A stretch of DNA of 64,000 nucleotides from Actinernus sp. WN-2022 (GCA_030867875.1 JAOWCC010000577.1:91989740-92053739), one strand, 5' to 3'. Positions 1 through 10,827 are shown, numbered from the stretch's first letter. Numbers and translations are program-made. The notes: generated from the sequence alone by a model not told the origin.

Positions 1-19
1 GGCGAGGGAGCGGGAGTAG

Positions 20-226
20 GGAGGTGAATACCGACCGGCGCTCAAAGCTGCGGGAGGAGGGTGGGACGATGAATTCCAAATCCGATGGCAGTTCGACGAA
101 TTGAGAGAGGATGAGAGATTACTGAATAAGAGGGCAGCGTATTTATACTATTCTGACACCGGAGTAATCCGTGTGCATACCCACGGGCGCATGCTGTCCC
201 TATCGATAATAGGTTCCATAATTTAG
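20..226 (+). CDS. Exon-like open frame without start codon, unknown protein
   Basis: An open frame of 68 codons runs from a stop at 17-19 to TAG at 224-226 and has no plausible ATG start. The translation is charged and protein-like (the block FDELREDERLLNKRAAYLYY is followed by SDTGVIRVHTHGRM), unlike the low-complexity frames around it. AG at 18-19 could be a splice acceptor, which would make this the last exon of a gene entering from the left edge. The opposite strand is also open (42-302) but reads less like protein. No family is recognised. Confidence 0.3.
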   Translation, partial: GGEYRPALKAAGGGWDDEFQIRWQFDELREDERLLNKRAAYLYYSDTGVIRVHTHGRMLSLSIIGSII

Positions 227-423
227 GACGCTTGCCCGCGGCGGCGCCAATGAGAATAGCTGTATACACTACTGGTACGCTAGTTGAAATCACTGCTAGC
301 AAAAAAAGAATAATAAGCCATCTATTGAATAATTATATACAACAGTTCGGACGGTAAACTTGCTAATGATGTTTGAAAAGAAGCGTATGTACATTTTCGG
401 TTTAGCCATTCGCATGAGAATTA

Positions 424-567
424 ATTTCAAACCCTCATTGTTCGTGTTTCATCAGGGGTCCAAATATTTCGAAAACAATAAAACCCTCGAGGCTACGCCT
501 CTTGGATTTCATTTGTTTTCTCATTATTTGGAACCCCTGATAAAACACTCCAATTCGTGTTTGAAAT
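424..567. repeat. Fold-back (inverted-repeat) element
   Basis: Two arms of about 65 bp are imperfect reverse complements. The left arm begins ATTTCAAAC and contains ATCAGGGGTCCAAATA; the right arm ends GTTTGAAAT. They meet at a GC-rich centre (CTCGAGGCTACGCCTC). It has the shape of a small non-autonomous DNA transposon. No convincing target duplication is visible. Confidence 0.55.
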
Positions 568-632
568 AGTACGTCAAAAGCCAGTAATATTAAACCACTT
601 GCAATAATTCTAAAATATAGATAAATCCTTAC

Positions 633-777
633 TTGGTGCCTCTACAACCAGAGTGCTAGAACTGATCTTTTGAGCTTTCACTTGCATCACACCACGCTTG
701 GTACCTCTGAAGACAGCACAGAAGCTTCCCTTTGTGGGTAGACTTTTGTTGAAAACCAGCGCTATCTTCTCTTTGCT
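633..777 (-). CDS. Internal coding exon of an unidentified gene
   Basis: On the minus strand, a 145-bp open segment lies between an acceptor (TTTTTACATATAG) and a donor (CACCAA|GTAAGG). It encodes about 48 residues starting SKEKIALVFNKSLPTKG and ending SSSTLVVEAP, with alternating hydrophobic residues that suggest a beta-rich domain. Splice signals on both edges and the lack of stops support a real exon (phase 0 in, phase 1 out). No neighbouring exons could be linked and no family is assigned. Confidence 0.5.
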
Positions 778-979
778 CTATATGTAAAAATACCAACCAT
801 TTTAAAATCATTGAAATCGTACTTACAACTGTAACTAAACCAAATAATACTTAGTTTTACCAACTTGACAACAGCGTGTTGTAGAAAATCAATAAAAAAT
901 TAAAAAATATTCATAAGGGTGATCCAATTGCAGAATTCAAGTCATATGGATACCTCTGTATATCCTCTACATATATATA

Positions 980-1245
980 GCCGGAGTGGCGCAGTGGTTA
1001 AGCGCTTCGCCTCTCACCTCTGTCCCAGGTTCGATCCCCGGATACGGCGCCATGTCAGTTGAGTTTGTTGGTATCTTACCCTTGCTCTGAGGGTTTTTCT
1101 CCGGGTCCTCCGGTTTTCCTCCCTCCACAAAAACCAACACACTAAATTGCAATTCGATCTGTGGGTTAGCCGGGTCCTGGCTTTGATCAGCCCCTATGGT
1201 TGTTTCAGGTCCGGTTAGAAATTCAGAGTTCAGAGTAAATACACA
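980..1245 (+). mobile_element. tRNA-derived SINE
   Basis: The first about 72 bp resemble a tRNA: GCCGGAGTGGCGCAGTGG holds an A-box and GGTTCGATCCC at 1028-1038 a B-box, so this is an internal Pol III promoter. An unrelated body follows (CTCCGGGTCCTCCGGTTTTC, then a segment with GATCAGCCCC and TTGTTTCAGGT). The same body without the tRNA head recurs at 33673-33770 and 51417-51505, showing a dispersed family. No clean target duplication is seen. Confidence 0.75.
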
Positions 1246-1787
1246 CGGCCGACACGGCCAATTCTAGGCATCAACCATCAGTAGGGACGATAGGAACACG
1301 AGTGACTTTAGGCAAGTACTAATTATTAACAAGGTTAATGAGGTTGTTAATAGGATGTTAATTGGATGTTATTTATTTATATTGAGATTACTCGGAATAT
1401 TCCTGCACTACCATTACTAAAGAGAGGATTTTCCACTTCGAGATTTTGGTGTGAATCAACTGCTGTTCTTATCTATAGTTCTGAAATTCTTTTAAGAATA
1501 TTTAGCCAGGAATCGTTATTGGTTTACCATGATTATTGGTGTAAAATCCCGTAGCGAAGTTCCGTGGTACTAACCTCACATGCAGTCAATCAGATTGTTT
1601 GATCTACTACTCAGTTGGTACACCCTTACCAAATGTAGGTACATTATATATACCTACATTATATATACCTAAATTATGCCCGAAATGTACCCGCTTAAAA
1701 ATAGGTAGCATTGTGGGATATACCCCAAATATACCACCTCTAATATTTTGAAATTTTGAATGTATCTCTTCAAATTTCTAAAACAGA
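1246..1787. other. AT-rich intergenic sequence
   Basis: No gene is seen. The stretch contains a short duplicated TACATTATATATACCTA motif near 1640-1675 and runs into the truncated 5' end of the LINE. Confidence 0.5.
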
Positions 1788-3563
1788 TTGAGCATAAATT
1801 TCCCAAATATACTTCTTCAATTAAAGAAAATACTATATTTTCAGTTAACGGAGTCAGTTAACCAAGTCAAATCGGAGGGGCAGGTACTTACGGATAAGAG
1901 CGGAATTACTAATGCATTCTGTAGATATTTTTCAAGTGTGAAGTCACGGATTTCTGAGACACTTACATGCCGTCCAACTGATCTCTTACAAAGCCGTACA
2001 AAATATACTGAGCAAGTGTTTCAGTTATCAACGGTTTCCAACGGTTTTATTTGTAAACAATTAACGCAGCTGAAGGCAACTAAAGCGACAGGGCTTGATG
2101 GCGTACCCGCCAGGCTACTGAAGGACGGCGCTCTCAACATCAGCGCTCCTTTAACACACATCGTTAATCTATCTATAACCACGCAGTGTGTACCACAAGA
2201 ATGGAAGCATGCCAAAGTCGTTCCACTGTATAAGGAGGGCGCGCGGGATGATATGGATAACTACCGCCCGATTTCAATCTTGCCGATCATGTCAAAGATA
2301 TTAGAGAAAGCAGTACAACTTCAACTGACTGATTATCTTGAGACTCATAATCTATGCTCTAGTTATCAATGCGGCTTTCGTCGTCGGCACTCGACACAGT
2401 CAGCTATTACGTTTTTGACGGACTCGATACGAAGAAATATGGATAATGGACTCGTGACAGGTGCTATTTTTGTAGATTTTCGAAAGGCATTTGACACGAT
2501 TGATCATAGCAAGCTCCTGGACAAATTGAGGCTCTTTGGTATTTTGAACAAAGAGCATCAATGGATGAGTGACTATTTTTCTCATCGTAGTCAATCTGTC
2601 TACCTGGGTGGGATAATATCTACTGCTCAACCAGTGCTGTCAGGAGTGCCCCAAGGTTCTATTCTAGGCCCTATAATGTTCTCTCTGTATGTTACAGATC
2701 TACCAAACTGTTTACAAGCTGCCAAGATCTTAATGTATGCTGATGACACTGTGATTTATTATGCAGCTCCTGCTATTGCACATCTGACGCCAATTTTAAA
2801 CACTGAGCTATCCCCCTTACTCAGCTGGTCAACAAGTAACGAGTTATACATCCACCCCAAGAAAACTGAGTATGTTGTATTTGGAACTCCACAAAAACTC
2901 AACCAAAGTAACATGGATATGACTAGCTGTAGTGATATATTTATTGGCGAGCAAGTGCTTAAACGCAAGCCGTACTATAAGTACTTAGGCGTTTACTTAG
3001 ATCAATCATTGACTTTTAAAGAACACACCTCTAAATTATTCAGTAAGGTATCCAGTCAGTTAGGGTTACTTAGTAGAATTAGAAATAACCTTACAGTCCA
3101 GGCAGCAGAGAGAGTGTTTAAGTCAATGATATTGCCGAAATTAGAATACTGCGATATAGTATGGAATAACTTAGCTCCTACCAGATATGCTGCACTAGAA
3201 CGCTTGCAGACAAGAGCAGCAAGAATAATTTTAAAGGAACATGACCTTACACATGAAGATATGCTTCACCAGTTAGGATGGAAATCACTTCAAGCACGCT
3301 GCACTATGCACCGTGTTATCTTTGTATTTAAATGTCTTAATTGTAATGGTCCAGAGTTTTTTAGTCAATATTATGATAAGACCTCTCATGCCCACAACAC
3401 TAGAAGAAATGGCCTGGATCTCATAATTCCTAAAGTTAAGACAGAAATTGCAAAGAAAGGCTGTTTTTACTCAGGGGCAAAAGATTTTAATGATCTACCA
3501 ACAGAAGCTAAAGAAACATCATCATTGTTAGTTTTTAAAACAAAATTAGGAGATATTTTTTAG
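1788..3563 (+). CDS. LINE reverse transcriptase, 591 codons open
   Basis: This is the largest uninterrupted frame in the window. RT blocks occur in order: KVVPLYKEG and NYRPISILP near residues 140-160, FVDFRKAFDTIDH (motif A region), SGVPQGSILGP, then the catalytic YADD at 2736-2747, followed by the thumb/C-terminal region (LPKLEYCDIVWNN). The N-terminal apurinic endonuclease is missing, so the ATG at 1788 is only the first in the remaining frame. The open frame over about 1.8 kb suggests recent insertion. The product would copy LINE RNA at a nicked target. Family: Jockey/CR1-like. Confidence 0.9.
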   Translation: MSINFPNILLQLKKILYFQLTESVNQVKSEGQVLTDKSGITNAFCRYFSSVKSRISETLTCRPTDLLQSRTKYTEQVFQLSTVSNGFICKQLTQLKATKATGLDGVPARLLKDGALNISAPLTHIVNLSITTQCVPQEWKHAKVVPLYKEGARDDMDNYRPISILPIMSKILEKAVQLQLTDYLETHNLCSSYQCGFRRRHSTQSAITFLTDSIRRNMDNGLVTGAIFVDFRKAFDTIDHSKLLDKLRLFGILNKEHQWMSDYFSHRSQSVYLGGIISTAQPVLSGVPQGSILGPIMFSLYVTDLPNCLQAAKILMYADDTVIYYAAPAIAHLTPILNTELSPLLSWSTSNELYIHPKKTEYVVFGTPQKLNQSNMDMTSCSDIFIGEQVLKRKPYYKYLGVYLDQSLTFKEHTSKLFSKVSSQLGLLSRIRNNLTVQAAERVFKSMILPKLEYCDIVWNNLAPTRYAALERLQTRAARIILKEHDLTHEDMLHQLGWKSLQARCTMHRVIFVFKCLNCNGPEFFSQYYDKTSHAHNTRRNGLDLIIPKVKTEIAKKGCFYSGAKDFNDLPTEAKETSSLLVFKTKLGDIF

Positions 3564-3776
3564 ATTTTTTAGATTTTTAAATTTTTAAAGCGTAGTTATT
3601 TTTTAATTAATGATAGGATAACTTTGTACATATACTTTTACTGTATTATTATCTGATATTTTTATACTTTATTATTTACATTATTTTGATCTCCCAGGGC
3701 ACCCACTGATAACAGCATTGTCTGAAGGGTTTACCCTGGTTAAAGAATATATTATTATTATTATTATTATTATTAA
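1788..3776 (+). mobile_element. 5'-truncated non-LTR retrotransposon (LINE)
   Basis: The element consists of a reverse-transcriptase frame (1788-3563), an AT-rich 3' UTR and a terminal (ATT)n run at about 3747-3776, the 3' microsatellite tail typical of CR1/Jockey-group LINEs. No endonuclease domain precedes the RT, so the copy is truncated at its 5' end, as expected from target-primed insertion. Confidence 0.85.
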
Positions 3777-4445
3777 TATAAAGACCAGAATTTCAGTTGT
3801 GGGAAATTGACTAATAAACAATATCAAGTGATTACATAAACGACCAGATTGCTAGCATTTAGCATATTATTAAGGTTCACTACTACGCAGAATAAAACAT
3901 TCATCAGTGTGACGTGTGTTCTCTCAGATGTAAACTAATCGCAAACAAAATCCACAAGCTGCCTCTCAATCAGTTCCCAAGCGAAGGGGTAAATGGTGGT
4001 ACACAATCTGCGAAATAACACAGTATTCTGAAACTCATGAATAATGAATGAGATCAACAGCCAATCGAGTCATCCCATCTTAGTCAGGCGGATGAATCTT
4101 GATACCCAATGAAACACCAGATCAAGATTGCTCCGCCCGGTTAGTACAAACACCGATCAAGACACTTGAATTTAACTAAGTACCAAGGATTACATCATAG
4201 GTATGGCTTTACATGACTAGAGGTGAAGGAAAAGATGGAAATAAAAACAGCCACGTAGTGTCTCTCGAACCTTCCACCTCATGAATTCGCCCGACTTCTA
4301 GTCCTCTAGGCACTTTGTTGAAATGACAAACAGAAAATAACGATGATCAACAATCGTATGCAGCATAATACCAGGAAAACAATACTTCCTAATGATTTAT
4401 GAATACAGGTATTGTTTGAGAAGTCTTATCAAAAACTCGTTCTGC
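3777..4445. other. Intergenic, no gene seen
   Basis: Unique-looking sequence with no supported exon. A similar phrase (ATGAATCTTGAT / AGATCAAGATTG) occurs in inverted orientation near 4090-4130. Confidence 0.4.
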
Positions 4446-4531
4446 GTGTTTGCCCGTCGTATCAAAACACCTCGAAAGCAATAAATCTCTCGGGTTGCTT
4501 TCTCGGTATTTTGATACCACAGTCAAACACT
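4446..4531. repeat. Short hairpin element
   Basis: GTATCAAAACACCTCGAAAG near 4458 is matched by its near reverse complement ending TATTTTGATAC at about 4518. Outer arms GTGTTTG/CAAACAC extend the stem. The organisation resembles the fold-back at 424-567. Confidence 0.5.
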
Positions 4532-5514
4532 TTTACTCATGTTTGATATATATAAATGCACTGCATCGTCTTTCTTGTCATGATCGCTCAGTTGTTAACG
4601 CTTATAATAAAGGAAGCACCGATTTCTCTCAAGTACTGTTCATGCAATGTGAGAATTACAGAAAATGTAGTTTGGAGAAACGTTTTCATGGACCTCTTTC
4701 TGATGCCGATAATCGATATCCCGTAACAATTGCTTCATTTCTATGCTGAGTGATGATTCTAGTCTCGTGAACCGTAGTGAACCGTATCACTCACTCACTC
4801 ACTCGCTAAGGTGTTAGCACGCCAAAGAGCCTGGAAAGGAGCTTGATGATTTATTCAATATTTTCATATCAATATTAAAGTTTCATCAAAAAATGTTGAA
4901 TTCACGTGCCTAATGTTTTTCTTCCAGGTCCATATCGCCGGTTTTCCCTTCGTTACTGTCTGTATAGTTCTCTTCCGTTTATATATATACATACCTAGAT
5001 TGCATCCCTCTAAGCCATGAAGGAGATGTTTGTGTTTAGTTACTGCCGATACTGACGTAAAAGTCTAATTACGCCACGCTGAATTAAACCAACGGTGCCA
5101 TGATAAACATAGTTCCGTCATGCCGAACGTAAAACGGTGTGTTTACTTTCTTACGTTCGCGTTCTTTTATAACGTGAAATTTGTTTTTTTTCCAGAGAAC
5201 GGTTGAAATTAGGCGACTGCGTGCATTTTCGCGTGTAGTTATTGTATTTTGTAATTAAGGCTATTGTTTGCCGTCGTGGTTGCTTAAGTTCCCTACTGTT
5301 TGATTTAACCGCCGTCTACGACCATGAACAAATACATTATAAAACTATACAATACGCATGCTTGTTTAAAAGAACTACTGATTTATATTTGAGCCCGCTA
5401 TGAAACTGCGCACCCGCCGACGTCAATCATTAGTTCGTACACTAATTAGCGTCGGACTACTTTCTCCTCATTGGTTAACCCGTCCAAGCGTGGCAAGTGT
5501 TTTCGTGTCGCTTA
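4532..5514. other. Intergenic, no gene seen
   Basis: Contains a (TCAC)n run near 4788-4803 and otherwise AT-rich sequence. The last 9 bp (5506-5514) are the target duplication of the next element. Confidence 0.4.
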
Positions 5515-6143
5515 CATTCTCGACCCCAGACCCTTCTCTTATTTCTTACTGCGCATGCTCGACGAAATCGTAAGGCTCTGGGAAACTCCAGAATTTAGAG
5601 AGCCCTGATTGGTGTTTTATAAAACAATACAGATGACGACATAGCACGTGCGTGCGTAATTAATTTATTTGCATTTGAAAGGAAGAAAGCAAAATGTCGG
5701 GCGAACACAAGCGTGTCTGAAGTTGAGGTCAACTAATTTCGCCAAGTAACCGGAAAATTTCAATATTAATACCAAGAGGGCAAATTAATCCCTAATTTCA
5801 ACTTGAAATTTCACGCATAATTTGTAATTTCAACGCCGCCTACGCGCGCTTAAAATATATTTTTTCTGGATCGTAATGTACTCTCCATAATTAATGTCGT
5901 CCCCATTTGATTACCTATACTAACTATTGACAATACAGTCTTTCCCTGCCTTTCTAATAACAAACTCTAATGCCAGTTCAAACATCGCGTTGTCCGCCAT
6001 TTCGTTCTGGAGTTTTGAGCATGCGCTGTGAGGACTGTAGCCAACCCTCAACCCTCAATTGCATATGTGGAGTTTCCCAGAGCCTTGCGATTTCGTTGAG
6101 CATGCGCAGTAAGAAATAAGAGAAGGGTCTGGGGTCGAGAATG
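5515..6143. mobile_element. MULE-like non-autonomous DNA transposon
   Basis: The 76-bp terminal inverted repeats (5515-5590 and 6068-6143) begin CATTCTCGACCCCAGACCCT and differ at only two positions. They are flanked by a perfect 9-bp direct repeat, TGTCGCTTA, at 5506-5514 and 6144-6152. Long TIRs with 9-bp target duplications are the signature of Mutator-like elements. The 477-bp interior has no coding frame, so the copy depends on a transposase elsewhere. Confidence 0.75.
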
Positions 6144-6152
6144 TGTCGCTTA

Positions 6153-6953
6153 GTAATGCTAACGCATGCGCAACAAACAATGTTGCGACTGAAGGCAGGT
6201 TTCTTTCTCCCCGCTAGTTCGCAAAGTGATTACAAATGAAAGGGAAGAAAAGGAACCTCTGCTAGCAGCTCTGTCTACTGTTTTATACTGTTTTTTCTTT
6301 AATTATCAAACGCCCCTAGAATGGAACTCCAGGGGGTACGAGGTTCCAGTAAATATCCATAACCCCACAGTATGACATGCACGGTATCCACAAGTTCTCC
6401 ATTGGGAGGCTATGTTCAATTCTTCCTGTCGAAAGGATAATGGCAGCCAGTTCTGCTGTGTGTGCCTGACTACAAAAAGGAGAAAAGTGAAACATTCTGT
6501 AAACATAAGGAAAAAGGTAAGAAATGCACTATGTTGTTTATTGTTTTCTTGGCGCGTGCAATATTTGCAAAAAAGGTCTAACAGCTTTAATTTTGAGTTT
6601 TGTTGCAATGACTTATGACTTGAATAACAACAAGTTTGTGCTTTATACAATTCTCAATTGAATGGATTTTCTTATTGTGTGAAATCTAATTTTCAGCTTT
6701 GTTTGGAAACAGATGCATTTAATTGGTTGATACTCATACATTCTATAGAAAACCAGCAAGATAATACAGTTTCATTTGATAATTCTTCATGTTTCAATTT
6801 ATTTTGATCATAACTAACTGTGGTCTGATTAGAAAGAAAATCGTATTTGGGGAAAGTTCTCAAATTTGTGATTGAATTATATTTGGATTGAAAGGTTTGG
6901 GCCGCCAGACGTCTAGGTTTCAAACATAAACAAATGCGGAAAAAGGTTCACGC
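6153..6953. other. Intergenic, no gene seen
   Basis: Short overlapping frames on both strands at 6306-6650 show no recognisable domain or splice structure. Confidence 0.35.
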
Positions 6954-6956
6954 TTA

Positions 6957-7523
6957 TGCACTAGTCAAAGTAAACCCCCACCCCCTCCCCAACCTGGGAC
7001 AGGATGCGGCAAATGTGGGGCAAGCGATCGCTTTTGACACGGTAGAGTGCCCCAGAGGGTGGGGGAAAATCGGTTATTTGATGCCCCACTATGGAGTGTG
7101 GGGGAACTGTGGGGCCAACATGGGGAAAAATGTGGTGGGGAATTGTTCATAGAAGACTGGGCTCGAGTTTTGTGTTCACAGAAAACATGGAGGCTCTGCA
7201 TGCGAAGAAGGTATGATTTCAATCGCTTAAATATCATGCTTTTTTAAGAGTCATCGCTTGCGAATGGTTTTACATTCCAATAAAAGACACAATCCAGACC
7301 ACTGCAAGCTAAAATGTGTGAAGTTTGTAAAACAAAAATGACTTATTTTTAGTGATTTGTCCCCTGGGGTGGGGGCATTTGCCTGCATTTACTGTCCACA
7401 ATTGCCGCAATAGGTGGGGCATTTTCTGTTTTTTGCTTTCCCTGTGAGGCAAAATCCCCACAATCCCCACCCTATCCCGGGTTTTGGGGGGGGGGAGGGT
7501 GGGGGTTTACTTTGACTAGTGCA
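6957..7523. mobile_element. TIR element with TTA flanks (PIF/Harbinger-type MITE?)
   Basis: Ends are inverted repeats starting TGCACTAGTCAAAGTAAACC followed by C-rich/G-rich tracts. Both sides are flanked by TTA (6954-6956 and 7524-7526), a 3-bp duplication as in PIF/Harbinger transposons. The inside is unusually rich in GGGG/CCCC blocks. Frames in it (6934-7152, 6965-7237) look like by-products of this composition. Superfamily assignment rests only on the TSD. Confidence 0.6.
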
Positions 7524-7526
7524 TTA

Positions 7527-7859
7527 ACGGTAACCTTGCAAATGATAGTAAAGAAAACCTATGAGACTGTTGTAAACACAGACCGAGTTAAAGCTACATG
7601 CAGCTTCTTGTTAAACTGACCATCCATTGGCCATAACGTTAGTCTATGATCAGACATTGAATACCGTATATACTAGTATACATGTATATAATGCCTGCAT
7701 GGTTGCTTTAAATACCAGGTGCCTTTTTCCTTTTCATTGATCTTCTTTAAGACTGTTTAAAAATTATGCCAATGGTGCCTTATACAATCATGTACTCACA
7801 TCATACCGGATCCTGTTTGGTATAATGGCAACAAACGGCGATTTTCCTGAAAAAAATGT
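7527..7859. other. Intergenic, no gene seen
   Basis: AT-rich sequence without supported features; a TATA/ATGTATA-rich patch lies near 7665-7690. Confidence 0.35.
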
Positions 7860-8045
7860 AAATAATAATAATAAAGGTTTATTACACAGCCTATCCATTC
7901 TAGTGGTGGCTCTTCATCTGTGACAATGAAAATAAATACAATATAACAAAATAAATAGATATAGATAATAATAATAATAAAAATATATACTATTACACAA
8001 ATATAAATATAAAATAAAATATTTACATCATTGTATATAGTCACC
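7860..8045 (-). mobile_element. LINE 3' tail fragment
   Basis: Read on the minus strand, the segment ends GTGTAATAAACC followed by TTTATTATTATT at 7861, the poly(A)-signal-plus-microsatellite end seen in other LINE tails here. It contains no RT sequence. A (TAA)n microsatellite lies at about 7965-7982. Confidence 0.4.
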
Positions 8046-8150
8046 CTTCCCCACCCTCCTACCTAACAACGAAACACCCTAATTAAGGTGGCTAATAAAA
8101 TTTCAGTTCAAAAGTGCCCACCAACCCACCTAACAGCCCGATACAGGCGT

Positions 8151-8487
8151 GCAAGCATTTAGTGTAAACTTTTTTGTCTGTTGTTTCAAGTTTGAAATGC
8201 ATAGTTTACTAATTACGCGGCGACGTTTGGTGTGTGAAGTCTGAACTTTTAACCGCAAAATGTCAAAGTTTGACAGCTCCTATCTATAGGTTTTGTCATG
8301 CAAAGCATAGCCTTTTGTCATGCAAAACAACTTGTTTCGCGCGGGAAAATAGTTTACATTACAGGAGCTGTCAAACATTTTGCGGTTAAAAGTTCAGACT
8401 TCACACGCCAAACGTTGCCGCGTAATTAGTAAACTATGCGTTTCAAACTTGAAACAACAGACAAAAAAGTTTACGCTAAACGCTTGC
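8151..8487. mobile_element. Fold-back MITE with about 128-bp arms
   Basis: The left arm (from GCAAGCATTTAGTGTAAAC) and right arm (ending GTTTACGCTAAACGCTTGC) are near-perfect reverse complements including TTTTTTGTCTGTTGTTTCAA and AATTACGCGGC. A spacer of about 80 bp contains two copies of TTTTGTCATGCAAA. It has no coding capacity and no certain target duplication. Confidence 0.7.
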
Positions 8488-8783
8488 TTGCAAATGGTAG
8501 TAAAATGCAAACAATGAGAACAGTCTCTTGTGTTTGGTCAGTGGAAATGTCCTGTCTGAAGGAGATTGTTCCTAAGCAATGGACAATGCATGCTCAATGT
8601 AATTGAAACATGAATAATGAGGCCCTGAAAGAGTGGCCTTAACTCGGGCCGTGGAATGAGATTAGAAAACCATAGAAAATATAAGGCTCTGCTCACAGGG
8701 TAAATTGGTCTTTATATAATTAGATAATTAGCCAATCAGATTTTAGAAATTTCTTCAGTCATTAAGTACAATAATTAAACTGG

Positions 8784-9295
8784 CCTGTCAATTACACGTT
8801 GTTGTGATTAATATCACTGAAACGTATTTTATGGGCAATGCATATGCTTGATTAAGAACTGAGGACTCTGTCAATCATTATGCTTTGCAATGGTGTATTA
8901 GGACATCCAGGGGCCTACTCCCATACAAAAGCTATATAGTATGTATGTGATGCTGGATGGGATCAGATTTTTGACATTCTAGCTAGTCACTATAAGTTTG
9001 ATGCAAATGCAATGTTTTGGCTTTTTTCCCTTTATTTTTGCCTGTCAATTACACGTTGTTGTGAAATATCACTGAAACGTATTTTATGGGCAATGCAATT
9101 ATGCTTGATTAAGAACTGAGGACTCTGTCAATCATTATATGCTTTGCATTGGTGTATTAGGACATCCAGGGGCCTACTCCCATACAAAAGCTATATAGTA
9201 TGTGATGCTGGATGGGATCAGATTTTTGACATTCTAGCTAGTCACTATAAGTTTGATGCAAATGCAATGTTTTGGCTTTTTTCCCTTTATTTTTG
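8784..9295. repeat. Tandem duplication, two units of about 256 bp
   Basis: Unit 1 (8784-9040) and unit 2 (9041-9295) both start CCTGTCAATTACACGTTGTT and end CCCTTTATTTTTG, with only a few indels between them. No coding frame is seen. Low divergence implies a recent local duplication. Confidence 0.85.
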
Positions 9296-9436
9296 CCCAG
9301 GAGTTATTTGGGAAAATTGAAGTTTCCGGTCTGAAATGAGGTAAGGAAAATTTGAAAATATTTAGGTCTGAGAAGGGATCGAGTTTCTTTAAAGTCCCAG
9401 CAGCTAGAGCACTCCCAACCAAAAAATTGTGGAGTA

Positions 9437-9480
9437 CCCCCTCCCCTTCCCCCCCCCCTCCCCCCCCCCCCCCCCCCCCC
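9437..9480. repeat. Poly-C tract
   Basis: A run of about 44 bases is almost entirely C. On the minus strand it makes a Gly-rich frame that is not a gene. Such runs are prone to sequencing and length error. Confidence 0.85.
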
Positions 9481-9539
9481 GACCTAATGGTGCAATATGG
9501 TTGACAGAGTTTTTGAAAATAAATCATTTTTCAATTAAC

Positions 9540-9736
9540 AAATTGAAGTTTAAGATTCTTATGTGTCTGTCCTTAAATATTGACAACGATTTTCATGATC
9601 ATAATTAAATAACATGGTCAATTAATAGCTGTGGATCTATGAGGTGTCTGCGCTGAGTGGATCCACAGTTATTTTGGCCATGTTATGATGAAAATCATTG
9701 TCAATATTAGGGCAGACATAAAAAATACTCCAATTT
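9540..9736. repeat. Imperfect inverted repeat (fold-back)
   Basis: AATATTGACAACGATTTTCA on the left and TGAAAATCATTGTCAATATT on the right are near reverse complements. The arms extend to TGTGGATC/GATCCACA around the centre near 9635-9665. It directly abuts the MITE at 9737. Confidence 0.65.
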
Positions 9737-9870
9737 GAAGGGCTGTGTGCAAAAAGGGCGTAAGTGACTCTTGATCACATTCTAAATTCTCCCTTGGAAA
9801 ACAAAGAAATTGAAGGAGAATAAAGAATGTGATCAAGAGTCAATTGTGCCCTTTTTGCACACAGCCCTTC
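9737..9870. mobile_element. 134-bp MITE with 47-bp TIRs
   Basis: Termini GAAGGGCTGTGTGCAAAAAG and its complement pair over 47 bp with few mismatches (9737-9783 and 9824-9870), flanked by ATTT on both sides (9733-9736, 9871-9874). It is inserted at the edge of the preceding fold-back. Confidence 0.7.
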
Positions 9871-9874
9871 ATTT

Positions 9875-10160
9875 GTTTTTACACAACAATAAAATACTTT
9901 TAGCTTCAAACAATTGTGTACAAACTCTTCAGCTTCAAGTCCAAAAGCCCTAAAACGTAAACACTTTTTAAGCTTGCCCGAACTCTACAAAAATATATAC
10001 ATGTAAGCTACTCTAAACTGTGTGTTTCTACTGAAGAACATTACGTAAATATCCAGAATAAAAGATTTTAATCATGAACAGGAAGATGTTTTCTTTAATT
10101 TAATACCATACAGTCTAACGAGTACAAGCCAGCTACTCCAAGATCCTCTGCACTCGTTAC
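9875..10160. other. Intergenic, no gene seen
   Basis: AT-rich sequence immediately left of the TTAA-flanked transposon; no feature recognised. Confidence 0.35.
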
Positions 10161-10454
10161 TTAAAGTGCCTATAACCCCAAATTTGAAGTATTTTTAATA
10201 AATTCTTTACATCCTTCTTATCAATAATTCGAAGAGAAAAAAAGGAAAAAAGTAAGAGTTCGACCTTATTTCTGGGGTCAAACATTGTAAAACAACCCGA
10301 TTTGGGCACCCTGTCCCAAATGGCCGTCAGCTGGAGTCTGGAAGTAGACTGGGAACGAAACCGGAAAGCAACGTCATAGTAGTGAGAGAAAGCGAACAAC
10401 AAACAACTAAGACAGTAAAAACAGGGCGAACCGAGCGAATAACTCGATTTGAAA

Positions 10455-10783
10455 TGCCAAACAGATGTGTATTTGGGGGCTGTAGGAATGAGCCAGAGTC
10501 AAAAAAGGATAGCTCTAACACAAGGTCCCGTTTTTAAGCGATGATCGGCCAGAAGCAAAGAAGAGAAGACGCCAGTGGTTGAGCCTTGAGGTTCGTGCGA
10601 ACAAAGCGAGCGAAGTGGGAACCGACGAAGAACGTTTGTTTGGTTCACTCCAAGCCGGAAGACTTTAAAAGATTTTCTTTAGTCCTCGACTCTACGCCAA
10701 GACTGAAGTCGGTTGAATATGGAGTTGTTCCTATTCCATCAGTCCATGCCATCGAAACCGATTTAAGCCATTCTCCGATTTTG
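10455..10783 (+). pseudogene. THAP-domain first exon, frameshifted
   Basis: Starting at ATG 10455 the frame gives MPNRCVFGGC, the classic THAP start with its C-x4-C pair, then stops after 27 codons. The rest of the domain continues in another frame (from 10586): RFVRTKRAKWEPTKN, then CLVH (the C-x2-H half of the C2CH zinc site), and VVPIPSVH where THAP proteins have AVPTIF. At least one frameshift separates the halves. The open segment ends at a good donor (TTTTG|GTAAGT) after codon 66 of the second frame. THAP domains bind transposon ends; this one can no longer be made intact. It sits 290 bp inside the left terminus. Confidence 0.7.
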
Positions 10784-10827
10784 GTAAGTGCTTTTGTATT
10801 TAGTTTGCATGGCAATACAGATTTATA

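Noticed and set aside
6965..7237. 90-residue minus-strand ORF
   Set aside because: Lies in the C/G-tract-rich MITE and reads through its inverted end.
7796..8044. Ile/Tyr-rich ORF
   Set aside because: Translation of an AT microsatellite and LINE tail.
9234..9527. Gly-rich minus-strand ORF
   Set aside because: Product of the poly-C tract; overlaps a tandem duplication.
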